This document shows positions 12,431-22,625 of a stretch of 64,000 nucleotides of DNA, piece by piece. The position numbers and the translations under genes are program-made. Source of the DNA: Delphinus delphis. Lineage: Eukaryota; Chordata; Mammalia; Artiodactyla; Delphinidae. The notes under the pieces are model-generated. The model ran no database searches, had not been told where the DNA came from, and saw only the letters and a list, made by a program, of their open reading frames with translations. Every line of letters starts with the position of its first letter. Positions within the stretch are counted from its first letter, which is position 1. The stretch lies in the NCBI RefSeq assembly GCF_949987515.2, contig NC_082703.1:14780680-14844679 (forward strand), in the 5' to 3' direction.

Positions 12431-12894
12431 TTCCCTGTTTCTGACTCTAAGAATTCCTTTATGCCCATTTCCCTTGCTCTCTAAGACAACCTTTAGACTA
12501 GGTTCCATTTCTGTTAATTTTCCAGATTTATCATCAATTACATGGAGACATCCTTCTTCCTTCAAAAAGTTAGATCAATAGTAACTACTTTGAGCTCCCC
12601 AATTTTGAAAATTTACTGGTTTATTGCTGAAGTATCTAATTTGCTTCTTAATAGATCAATTTCTTTATTTGTCCTATGAAGCCAATGTTCATATTACAGA
12701 GAATTCAAAACCCTAGGTGTTTTTGCTTATGTATATCTACAACCCTCAAACTAAAATTAGTTTTTATAGGAAGAAAACACTTCAATCCATAGAAAACTTT
12801 GAGTTTTACTTTGTTTATTGATCCTGTACATTTGTGTTTCAGTTAATAGCACCATCCTGGCATCTACCTAACCAGTGAATTGGGGGCTGGAAAG

Positions 12895-13015
12895 CATCTT
12901 GGAACTTTTCATGTTTTCTCTTTACAGATGAGGAAGCTGGTCCAAAGTTTAGGTAATTTGCTTAAGGTCCAGAGCCACCCAGGCCTCAGTCCTGTTTAGA
13001 GAACTTCCTGCACAC
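12895..13015 (-). mobile_element. MIR fragment
   Basis: Reverse-oriented MIR core: tttacagatgaggaagctg, then taatttgcttaaggtccaga. Confidence 0.7.
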
Positions 13016-14408
13016 TGCAGTCTTGCCTACAAAGACCACCCTCACTTTTAAATCACTAGACTGTTTTCCAGTACAAGTAAGAACTGGGAGTTTTGAGGGA
13101 GTTCTCTTTTTAAGTTTTTTTCCCCTCTCCTGCTTGAGATCTGGAGGCAGATATGTCGCTTTCTAGTGAAGAACATTCCTAGAAATAACATAAAGGGGGA
13201 AAAAAGGACCTATTTCCCCCAATGATATGATGACAACTCAATAAATGGCTCTGCATCGAAAAACGGAAATCTTGGGACACACAAGGCAAACCTACACCTG
13301 AGATTCTGCGCAGGAGGCCACACTCTAGCAATGCAGAGTTAAGTGAATTGAAATCCCCTTTGGGGATCATTTAGGTCAAGTGTTTGCAAAACACAGTTTT
13401 TAACACACAAACCGGGAAAAAGCAAGTAGCTCATATCAAAAAATATATGCCCTTCCCTTGCAAAGGCAAACAGCTCTGTATTCGTTTAAGCCCAGGCATG
13501 ACCAGGCACCTTCAGGCACTCCAGGCTTGAGTTGATCTAGTTATTTCCAGGAACAGAAAACATCTCCCAATGAATCAAACATTGGCACTTACTACCCAAC
13601 ACAAAATAGTCAAACTGAAATGAAAATAAACGATTAAGGAAATGGATACTGCGTCATCACATCTTTCTACTTCATTTCAATCTGGGGTGGGGCAAAAAAA
13701 CCTTCCATTTACACACACATACACACACACACACTTCTAGTATTTTGCATCAAATATTTATGCATTTCAAACCATGCATTACTAAGAAAAGTGATTTGAA
13801 ATAGCTCTTTAAATACCAAGTCCTTTAAAGATGATAATTGTGTAGATTAAGAAAATAATTTCAAGAAAGGAAACCATCTTAAACCAACTTTAAGGGCCTT
13901 ATTTTTCTGAGCCTCATTTTTTTCATTAAGTGAAGTACATGGTTTACGATTATATAATCCACTTCCTTTTAAACTTATTTTTCAAGGCAAAAATACCTGG
14001 TCACAAACCTAAAATAACAACTACCTCCCTATCTTCACCATTAAAGACTGACAGGCTCATCAAGTCTTTCTTTTACATATGTTAGCAAAGCTTATTCTAC
14101 TAAACAACCCCTCCCCAATCTTTGGCCTTTTCCCTAAGTTCTACAGCGTTATAGCACAGGAGAGAGAAAATATTGTGCAAATTGTAGTGTTACAAAAACC
14201 TTAAGTTAGAAATAAAGAGAATAGTGAGAGATTCTAAAGAAACTGTTCACTCATATTTCAGTGCATCCTGACAGAGAAAAAAGATCTAGAATTGAATGAA
14301 ACATCAAGTTGCCTTATCAAAGACCAATGAAAATAAAAACATGGCAGATACTGGTTAATACAAGCAGCTTTTAGCCACTCCTTCGTCTAACCTCAAACAG
14401 GAAACACT
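13016..14408. other. DLC1 intron 1, unclassified
   Basis: A short (CA)n run lies at about 13712-13734. Otherwise AT-rich intronic DNA with no exon and no confidently named repeat. Confidence 0.45.
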
Positions 14409-14893
14409 ACAGGCAGATCTCATGTTACTGTACTTTGTAGATACTGCAGTTTTTACAAATGGAAGGTTTGTGGCAACCCTGTGTTGATCAAGTCTATTAT
14501 TGGGGCCACTTTTCCAACAGCATTAAAAAATGCTGTTGGAAAAATGCTAAACAGCATTATGTTTAGACATAATCTTTTAGACATCACTTTTTTTTTTGCG
14601 GTATGCGGGCCTCTCACTGTTGTGGCCTCTCCTGTTGCGGAGCACAGGCTCCGGACGTGCAGGCCCAGCGGCCATGGCTCACGGGCCCAGCTGCTCTGCG
14701 GCACGTGGGATCTTCCCGGACCAGGGCACGAACCCGTGTCCCCTGCATCGGCAGGCGGACTCTCAACCACTGCGCCACCAGGGAAGCCCCAAACATCACT
14801 TTTATACGCAATGGGAAACCGAAAAAGTTCATGTGACTTGCTTTACTCTTGTGGTCTGGAACCGAACCTGCAATACCTCCAAGGTATGCCTGT
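14409..14893. mobile_element. Tigger-like DNA transposon remnant, interrupted by a SINE
   Basis: The left part (acaggcagatctcatgttac … gaaggtttgtggcaaccctg … tttttccaacagcatt) and right part (gtggtctggaaccgaacctg, caatacctccaaggtatgcc, ending tgt) are the two ends of a nonautonomous TA-targeting Tigger-type element. Terminal repeats begin acaggcA-ac. A short CHR SINE (14589-14790) splits it. The internal segment ttttccaacagcattaaaaaatgctgttggaaaaa is locally palindromic. Confidence 0.78.
14589..14790 (-). mobile_element. CHR-2-like short SINE inserted in a Tigger element
   Basis: Complete short-form CHR SINE on the minus strand: T-run, then gcggtatgcgggcctctcac, ending in accagggaagcccc. Target duplications acatcactttt lie on both sides (left 14581, right 14792). 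Confidence 0.95.
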
Positions 14894-16419
14894 GTTCAAT
14901 GTGACTTTCTCAGTTTGGTGCGAAAGGTGTAAGAAAAATAAGTATTACTGTTTTCTAGGTGAGCTAAAGAATTATTTTCATCAAAATCGCTCGTGACACC
15001 CAGCCCCCCAAACACACAAAATCTACTGGTCAAAATGTGACTCAGGTCCATCTGTTTAGTTTAAGAACATTACTGGTTTTATAACATACATTTTTCCTCA
15101 AACACATTAAGATCCTTATTTTGTTGTTTCCCCGTTTCGTTTACAAATGGGGGCAGGAAGGGGTCTGAAGTTCCATTCAACTCACATATGACCTTGGACT
15201 AGTCACTGAACGTCCAGGCAACTCAGCAGCCCCCAGTAGGGAAGAGGCAATGTTTTTCCAGGCTGCCTTTGCAAAGTTCTGTAATTTCACATGGAATGAC
15301 TTTTACAAATGCATAAGCACAATACAAGATCCCTTTTTGGTGCCACACAGTTTGAAAAGGGGAGTTGTGAGGAGATGTCCTTTTATGAGTTGATGACTTC
15401 TCCAAACTCAGGAGGGCAGGTGAAGATGATTTCAGAATTTCTGCATCTTCTATCTACTTCGTCACCTGAGTGTGACAACGGGCATAGCAAGGCTGGACTG
15501 CACCTCCCAGGTCCCTTCCTCTCTGGCTTCCTAAGCGCTGCAGCCTGGGAAATGCTACAAACTCAGGGTGTGGAAAACTTTTGTCCCTCAGACATCCTCT
15601 AGAGACTCCTACAAGGAGGAGGAAGGCGCCTTTCTGTCGAGCTGCAGGAAGCAGCCTCCAGCCCTCTCCACAGGACACTCAGAGGTGGGGCAGGGAAGAG
15701 AACAAAATGTGGATGGGAGGTGTCAAAGGCATCTGAGGACTCCATGCACTGACCTCAGCCTTCAGTTCGCCTTTGATTTTTCTCCTGGAGGTGGGAGGGG
15801 GTAAGACGTGAGAAGGCCATCAAGTTGAGGTATGTGTGGACAGAAAAGGAGCTTACTTTCCACTATGAAACTCACTCTAGTAGCAGCATTTTAAAAAACA
15901 AGGATGAAGGATTAGAGAGAATGATTCCCATTGTGTGTTGGCTTGACTTTAGTGAGGAATAATATTTTACCTTTTGGTGCCCAAGAACACTATTTCCTGG
16001 TAGGTAAGCCTTTTCAAGGTGCCATTCAAAATGTTTTCAGTGACGGCTGGGAGAAAACTTTCCCTTAGAAATATTATTTTGGAATACTTTCACTGAATTT
16101 CACTGAAGAAAGCTCTGTTCAGTACAGTCAATAGGGGCTAGAAAATGGTGTCCCAACCCCCTTCCCCAAATATTAAAGACAGAGGCTCGAGTTCTCCATT
16201 CATGAGGCCCCTGAGACAGGACGCAGAAACCACTCATTTGTCAACCCGGGACCCTAACATTTCAGCTCTCTACCTACCAGCACAAGCCCCCTAGGAAACT
16301 GCAAAGTAATTGCAAGGTTCTATTTGGCCACCAAATATTGTTTCCTCAATTGAATCAACTCCTGCCAAATATATGTCCATAAATGGAATCTACGGCCACA
16401 CACACCTGGATGAAATCCT
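14894..16419. other. DLC1 intron 1, unclassified
   Basis: Moderately GC-rich around 15380-15800. No repeat was named with confidence and no exon was recognised. Several short open frames here have no family resemblance. Confidence 0.4.
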
Positions 16420-16600
16420 AGCTATCATGTACAGTAGGTGATCTCAGGCAAGGTATTGAACTCCCCCGAGCCTCAGATTCCTCATCTGTAAAATGGGAAT
16501 AATTATATCTACTTTGTGAGGTTGCCGTGAAGATTACATGTGACAATGAAAGCAAACTTCACAATAAATTTTAGCTTCTATAATGTTATTACTATTCTGT
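16420..16600 (+). mobile_element. MIR SINE
   Basis: Well-preserved MIR core: gatctcaggcaaggtattga, then cctcagattcctcatctgta, aaatgggaataattatatct and tgaggttgccgtgaagatta. Confidence 0.88.
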
Positions 16601-16676
16601 CAAAAGTCTGTGGATTTTTAATAAAAATTAAAAAGGAGTATCCACACTAGAGAAGGATGACTATTGTTTATGTGTG

Positions 16677-16699
16677 TATCTATCTATCTATCTATCTAC
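16677..16699 (+). repeat. (TATC)n microsatellite
   Basis: Short tetranucleotide run of TATC units followed by tacatacata. Confidence 0.85.
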
Positions 16700-18678
16700 A
16701 TACATATGGGCTAAAAACTCAAGACTTTCTTCCTACCCATTGTTAATTATGATGGCAAGAAGGGAATAGCTAGTGAAAAAAATGTTAAGACACAGTAGAC
16801 CTAATTAAAGAAGCTCCAGCAGGACTACGCCCTACTTATCATTGATCATGATAATCCTTAACAACAACACAGGCTCCCACAAGGAAAAGTACAAACAGAC
16901 AGGAAGAGCCTTTCTCATCTGGGAATCTTACCCCTTTTACATTAATGAGATTTCTGACTAATTTGAGGCGACAAGAAAACACCACTGATTGTACTCACTC
17001 CAGCCATCCATTCTTATAAAACATATTTTAACCCTATAGCACTGTCCTTCTTAAAAGAGTAAGAATTACCGTCAAGTCCTGGAACTCCTCCCTACACAAT
17101 GGCCACACGGTCAGATACACAGACAATTGTGAAAATCCACTGCAGAAGAGCATTTTCCTCCTAATTTCACAGCCACGGAAAAGAGGCACTTGGGACTGTG
17201 CTTTTTAGGACACAGTGCTGGATATTTATACTTTATGGTTGAGTATAAGTTCCCCCTGACCACCAGCAAAGAGGACAATTTTTGATGTCTTGAACGCTGT
17301 ATAGATTACTCCTTTGTGTTGTAGCCCCCAATGCCAAAGTAAGCATCTTAGAGGTAAACCCAGCTAAAATGAACACTCAGAGAAACTCAAGAGAAATGAC
17401 TAAGTTTAGAAATTAAATTCTCTCTCCTCCACTGGATTCTAACTCATATAATTCTAAGCATTAGACTAACCCAACTTTAAAAATGAAAATCACCCTTCTC
17501 CCCGGGTCTGCTTTATAATGTCAACAGGCTTGGCATGACGTGAGCCTCCCTGACAGTTGTACCATGGGCCAGCTTGTGCTATAATGTTCTAAAGCACTGA
17601 GAATTCGGTCTGTAGCGATTTGGCAATGTCCAGGGAGGAAGGGGAAACATCTGAAGTTATTTTTACTTTTGCAAGTCCTCTGGTTGTACAGGGTGAATGC
17701 TAGGGTGGGTCAAGTATTGTCTGGAACCTTCAGGGTCTTTTTTTTTTTTTTTTGCATGGCCTCATTTCCGTCTTCCTGTTGCTAGGAAGGAGAGCTAAGC
17801 ATGAGAAACGCATGTTTACAATACTGGACCATCCTGTCCAGCACAAGGCTCTCTTCAGAAAAGTACGATTCACTTCACCCACTGTACTTTGGATGCCCCC
17901 ATTCTTCTGAACCAAATCACCCTCCCCTGAATATTTTCAAATTGCATATTTACCCACCTAAGTCATAAAAATACCACTCTCATTTGAACGTTGCATCATG
18001 GCTTAAAATCTCCATGGGGACACCAAGGGAAACCCAAGTACTTATTTTTCTATTTAAAACCACCTCTTGGAATCCCACCAAGCTTCTGATTGCAAGGCAT
18101 CTCACTGGGGCCTCCCATACCCTCTTTAAAGCCCCACACCAGTTTTACAAGGAAGAGTTTAAGTACTATCTACATTTTTCACCGACTTCACAGGGATAAA
18201 TTGTTTAATCATAACAAGCTTTTCTATTAATATGGTATATTTTCCAGAAGCAATCAAACATCCCCCTTTAATGTAAAAACACCCTTAAACTTTGCTTGGT
18301 CTTTGGTTTTTGAACTACAATATAGAACAATAACAAAATAAAGAAAAAAAGGCTTTGGTTTTAAAGGGGCATCCAGTCTCTCAGAACCTTTGCTCCAAAA
18401 CTATAGGAAAATCCTTTGATTAGTCCAGTGTATTAAAACTTGGAACACCGCCTTCCTTAGCCATAGTTAATTGCTTAACAGTGTAACATTTTCATTCTTT
18501 AAGGAGGTAAATGGTGTTTCTCATAAGATCCACAATTAGGAAGTTAATACATAAGTAAGTCACTGAAATGACGTTTCTCATCCACTCTTGGGAAAGATCA
18601 AGTTGGAAGCTACTTAATCTCATTCTGTGGAGTAGGGAAACCATGTCAGCCCCCTTTCTTGAGCTTCCAGCAAGTTTG
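16700..18678. other. DLC1 intron 1, unclassified
   Basis: A T-run lies at 17739-17754. Otherwise no exon or confidently named repeat. Confidence 0.4.
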
Positions 18679-18686
18679 GTGTAAGG

Positions 18687-18914
18687 CGGGGATCCCCAAC
18701 CTTTTTGGCACCACGACCGGTTTCGTGGAAGGCAATTTTTCCACAGACCGGGGTGGGGGGATGGTTCCGGCAGTAACGCGAGTGATGAAGAGCGATGGGC
18801 GGCAGCAGACGCAGCTTCGCTCGCTCCCCAACCACTCACCTCCTGCTGTGCGGCCAGGTTCCTAACAGGCCACGGACCGGTATGGGTCCGCGGGCCCGGC
18901 GTTGCGGCCCCCTG
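18687..18914. mobile_element. hAT-type nonautonomous DNA transposon
   Basis: A 228-bp GC-rich element beginning cggggatccccaacctttt and ending in the related inverted sequence ccccctg. It is flanked by a perfect 8-bp duplication gtgtaagg at 18679-18686 and 18915-18922, the hAT hallmark. Internal landmarks are tccacagaccgggg, aggttcctaacaggcc and cacggaccggtatggg. It matches a widely dispersed mammalian repeat I recognise but cannot name with certainty. It explains the open frames on both strands here. Confidence 0.85.
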
Positions 18915-18922
18915 GTGTAAGG

Positions 18923-19754
18923 TGGCTTGAAATAAAATAAAATCTGGTTTTGTCAAAAGCGAACTTTTAAAAACAGCTGGGAGAGAAAGTCTGCTGTGCT
19001 TCATTTTAAACTCTGAACAGTAGTGCTAATGAAAAAAATATGCACCTAGGATTGGACCACGCTGTAAATCTGGCAGGCCACAATAAAAATTAATACACAC
19101 AATCGCCAACATTTTCTCAGAAAACGTCTCGAAATAACGTCTGAATGCACATCTGCTAACTATTTGACACTCATTTCCCAGGACTTTAGTTCTATTAGGG
19201 GGGCTGTTGACTTACAGGGCACCCCTCGGACCATCTGCTGCAGGCTGCAAGCCAAGATGGCACTGGGTGCCTGCATTAATTCCACACTTATGCTCGGTAA
19301 ATTATCTCTGCGGAGGACCAGCCTGCAGTCCAGATGGATGCTGAATTAGTCAACCTCTTGGAGCTGCTGATAGATTTACATCCAGAGTTCTGCTGGGCTA
19401 TTATTTTCCCTCATCCCTTCAGCAAACAGAGTTTTGCAAAAAAAAAAAAAAAAAAAATGTAATTTGAGACTCAGTATTCTGCCTTCTCCATAGCTGTGAT
19501 TTTTTTCCATCCAAATGCGTCATATGTTCCGCCCTCACGCATCTTTGCATAACGGATGGCTCTGCCTGGACTGCATTCCTCCATCTCACCGGCAATCACT
19601 GAGGCAGCTACTGAATCCTAAGAATGTACCCATTTGCTAACCAAGTTGAGTGTAACATGACTCAGTCAACGCAAGCATGAGGAAAGGTTTTCTTCTCCAC
19701 AGTACAGATTAATGATTATATGCAGGGGCTTACTTCTACACTAATTAGCATAAA
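18923..19754. other. Apparently single-copy intronic block near the promoter
   Basis: No repeat was recognised apart from an A-run at 19438-19457. Sequence at 19040-19430 has a balanced composition and several factor-like words (ctaattagcat at about 19740, aataaaaattaata at 19083). Candidate conserved noncoding DNA in intron 1. Confidence 0.45.
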
Positions 19755-19945
19755 TTGGGTACTGAACATCAGTCCCAGACACTGGGCTAAGCCCTTGTAT
19801 TAGCTCGTTTGATCCTCAACACCTCCCCACGCAGTAAACACAGTTATTACCCCCATGTTGCAGATGAAGGAGGTACAGAGAGGTCCTGTCAATTCCCAGA
19901 TTCGCCCAGCAAGCAGGCTGCAGACACAGGATTCCCTCCCCGCCG
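19755..19945 (-). mobile_element. MIR SINE
   Basis: Reverse-oriented MIR: ccagacactgggctaagccc, tttgatcctcaacacctccc, gttattacccccatgttgca, gatgaaggaggtacagagag. It abuts the left CpG block. Confidence 0.85.
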
Positions 19946-21760
19946 GCCTCACTCCGGGCAAGCTCTGACTCCCCTCGAGACAGGGGCTGTGCGCTGGGGA
20001 AGTGGCGCGGAGACAGTAAGTTACACGTGGCGGCGTCGGTTTGCAGTGGCCAGAGGTGTAACTCCTCTCGAAGGATCAAAGGCTCGGCCCGCGACGCTGA
20101 AGGTGGGGACAGGGACACAGAGGGGGGTAGGGGTCCAAAAGGCCGTCGCCTCGCTACGGAAAAAGCCGGATCGCGCAGTGCGCTTCCTTCCTTTCGCCGG
20201 CCCCGGGACTCTCGGCGCGCGGGCGCCTCCTCCGGAGCCAAGGGCGTGGGCGTCTCCATGGGGCATTTTAGGAAACCCAATCCAACGCCCCAGCACGTGA
20301 AGGCATAGCCTTCCAGCAGGCGCCCCACATGTTGGACTGGCTAAACACCTCCAACATTCTCCAGAGGCCGGCAGCCACCAAAGCGAGACTTTCCTGGCTA
20401 AGCCTGAGTTATTTTCCAGCGTCTAAAATACTTGAACAAAGACGTCTGGAAATTAAAACAATTTTTTGGTGAATTTACTTTAAAGTAGTTAAAAAAAAAA
20501 ACTTTCCAAGGGTCACTACGGTCTAAACATCCCTAAATAAGATTCTCAAGAGAGTCAACGTTGATTTTGGACTTGTATGGTGAAGGACAGCAAGTACGGA
20601 GCCCGGAACGGTCCTCGAAGGGAAGAGAGTAGAAAGAAGATCGCGCCGCGACCCTCAGAGCCAGAGGCCACCGCCTGGGATTTAGAAAAGAATAGAAGGG
20701 CCGCCAGCGCAGCTGGGCAGGAAGCCAACGGGTCCTGCGATCCCGGACCGGCCCTGCGCCCCCAGCCCGGGCCGGAAGTTATTGTGGGTTTCACTTCATC
20801 AGTCACGGTCGCCTTCCAGCCCGCAGCCCTTCCCGGAGCCCACCGGGCGTGCCGGCCCGCGGCCCCCAGGGGTCATTACCCGAGATTAAGACCTCCCTCC
20901 CCGAACTACGACCCTTGTTTTCCCCACACTCCACCTCCTCCACTCCAAGAAACTCGGGCGACTCGGTTCCGAGCCTCCTCGGAAAGCGCTTCAAAAGCAC
21001 AGAACGTCAGGCACCGACTTGACAAGGCAGGGTGACATTTCCTCCGCGGCGGGTCCCCTCCGCAGCTGGCTCTTGCGGCCGGCCTGACGGCAAGGCACAA
21101 GTCTAGCTTACGTGTTAGGATCATGGTGTCCGGCTTCTCTCTGCACATCAAGTGCGGCGGGGGACGGCGGGCGCGCAGTGGGGAAATCGAGGCAGCCCCA
21201 CGCAGCTCGGCTCCGGCGCCCGGACCCACGGCGGCACCCGAGACGCGCGACCCAGCGGTCCTCAGCGCATCCTTACTCGCCACTCCGGAAAGAACTTGGT
21301 GTCTGCCCGAGATCGAAAAGGGAGAGCGCTCAGGGAGCTGGGCGAGAAGCCTGGGAGCGCTGGCTTCCCAGGAGTACGGCCATGGCCAGGACCAGAGCGA
21401 AGCGCCCTCGCACTAGCCGCTTGAGCGCTCTGCCTCCCGCGTAGCCAGCCGGCCGCGCCCTCCCGCACCGCCCACCCCTGAGTGGAGGGACCAGGCCCTG
21501 CGCGTCGCCTCCCCGCTGCCAGGGTAGCCAGCAGCAGCCTCTCGCAGGCCTCAGGCCCCACCCCGCTCTCCCGGCCCCGCCCCACCTCGAGCTCAGACAC
21601 CTCCCCTCCCCTCCTCCCTGCGGCCCGACTTGCCCACCGCCGCCTCAGGCAGTTCCCTGGCCCCGCCCCTCCTAGCTCCGCTCCGCCCGGCTCCTCCTCC
21701 GCCAGGGTCCGGAATGCTTTCCTCCGGCCCGCGAGTCTGCAGGGGGAAGCCCCTAAAATT
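19930..21760. other. CpG island in two blocks
   Basis: CG dinucleotides, rare elsewhere in the window, are dense from about 19930 to 20330 and again from about 20590 to 21760. An AT-rich gap at about 20400-20570 separates the blocks. The right block covers DLC1 exon 1 and its promoter. The left block lies inside intron 1, about 0.8-1.2 kb downstream of the exon. It has no recognised coding sequence, although several frames are open on both strands, as expected for GC-rich DNA. It may be a promoter-downstream regulatory block or hold an untranslated alternative exon. Confidence 0.8.
21112..21148 (-). CDS. DLC1: DLC1 short isoform, coding part of exon 1
   Basis: This is the first coding exon of the short DLC1 isoform (about 1,091 residues in human), a Rho GTPase-activating protein of focal adhesions and a tumour suppressor. 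Reading the minus strand from 21148 gives MCREKPDTMILT plus one base of the next codon. This matches the remembered human start MCRKKPDTMILT with a K4E change. The exon ends ACA C at 21112 and is followed by a good donor, gtaagc. Joining that C to the AA opening exon 2 makes a Gln codon, as in human. The exon lies inside a CpG island. The first ATG has a poor context (T at -3, T at +4), whereas the ATG of Met9 sits in ACCATGA. The frame stays open upstream to about 21283 but contains no other ATG. The start was chosen by homology to the known N terminus. Confidence 0.93.
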
Positions 21761-21780
21761 CTCCCAACTATTGGCAAGAC
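21149..21780 (-). promoter_or_regulatory. DLC1: DLC1 short-isoform promoter and 5'UTR region
   Basis: This very GC-rich, CpG-rich stretch lies immediately upstream of the exon 1 start codon on the minus strand. It has no TATA box near a plausible start. Canonical GC boxes (core GGGGCGGGG on the minus strand) lie at about 21573-21583 and 21659-21670, with further C-rich KLF/Sp1-like runs between 21470 and 21720. An inverted ATTGG (CCAAT on the minus strand) lies at 21770-21774, just outside the CpG-rich core. This is the architecture of a dispersed-start CpG-island promoter. The corresponding human DLC1 promoter is known to be silenced by methylation in tumours. The exact transcription start cannot be read from sequence; it is probably 100-400 bp upstream of 21148. 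Confidence 0.75.
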
Positions 21781-22149
21781 AAAGGCTGGACCCAGGAGGC
21801 ATTTACTTTCTGGGGAGGTCTGGGCTCCACGCTGGGACACCACGCACTTTCCCCCTCATCTTTTTCTTGGTAGCTTTGCACACTTTTTTTTTTTTTTTTA
21901 ACCTCTGTTATTCTGCCTCTCTTCCTGATGGGAACCGCATAAATTCCTGGGAACGGAGGCGAAGTGGGGAGGTAGGGGTGAGTCAGTGTTTCGCCATGTG
22001 TAAAATGGGGAGAAGAGGACCTGTCCCTGGGACATTCATCATTCATTGCTAAGGTGCACAGGGGTACAGAGCAAAAGTAAATAACTGACACTGTGGTAGA
22101 GAGGGACAACTTATACTCAGCACGTGCTGACTCTGCAGTGTGCAGTCAG
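21781..22149. other. Upstream flank of the promoter
   Basis: Contains a T-run at 21885-21899, then a moderately GC-rich single-copy region. No exon was recognised. Confidence 0.5.
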
Positions 22150-22320
22150 AACCAGTGTTTTCCAAACCAAGGCCCTTGGGCCACAACCCAGTGCGGCTCC
22201 TGGAACTGGTAGAGTGGACTCTAGGCTGCAGAATTAGAATCTCTGATGTTGAGAACCTGCATTTTTTACAAGCCCTCAGGTGATTCTGGTGCACTTTAAT
22301 TTGAGGACCCCTGATATAAA
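22150..22320. mobile_element. MER5-like hAT-Charlie remnant
   Basis: Starts accagtgttttccaaaccaa. Contains agaattagaatctctgatgt and gagaacctgcattttttaca, then caggtgattctggtgcac and an end near ggacccctg. Clear MER5 layout. Confidence 0.78.
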
Positions 22321-22469
22321 AGGAAGCCTCATTTTAAAAGATCACAACTGACTATAATCTTTGTAAGATTTTTAAAAACTCAGACCAGGATTGCATGAAA
22401 ATTTCCTTTGGGGCTAATTGATGCTTTCTGCCTATTACCGCTGCGCAAAGAAAACTACTAACCTAAACT

Positions 22470-22625
22470 CATTCATTCAACAAATATATCCAGAGCATTT
22501 ATTTACCATGTGCCAAACACTGTTCTAGGCTCTGGAGATATAGCAGGGAACAAAAAATATAAACATCCCTTCCCTTCTGGAGTTTACTTCCTAGTGGGGA
22601 AGATGCACAGTAAACAAAATAAATA
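22470..22625 (+). mobile_element. L2 LINE 3' fragment
   Basis: Characteristic order: attcattcaacaaatatatc, accatgtgccaaacactgtt, ctaggctctggagatatagc, gggaacaaaaaatataaac, then ctggagtttacttcctagtg. Confidence 0.82.

Noticed and set aside
14453..14996. Several frames with a repeated protein-like pattern (also at 7.6, 23, 31, 33, 52, 54 and 57 kb)
   Set aside because: All are translations of the CHR SINE. The similarity between loci reflects the repeat, not a gene family.
18492..19004. 170-codon minus-strand open frame
   Set aside because: Most of it lies in the hAT element at 18687-18914. No protein family resemblance; the other strand is also open.
19809..20328. Overlapping open frames of 160-170 codons on both strands
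   Set aside because: Open in several frames at once because of high GC content. No recognisable protein and no splice support.
21262..21843. 193-codon minus-strand open frame over the promoter
   Set aside because: Arg/Gly/Ala-rich frame expected by chance in CpG-island DNA. It is in a different frame from the DLC1 exon and has no domain.
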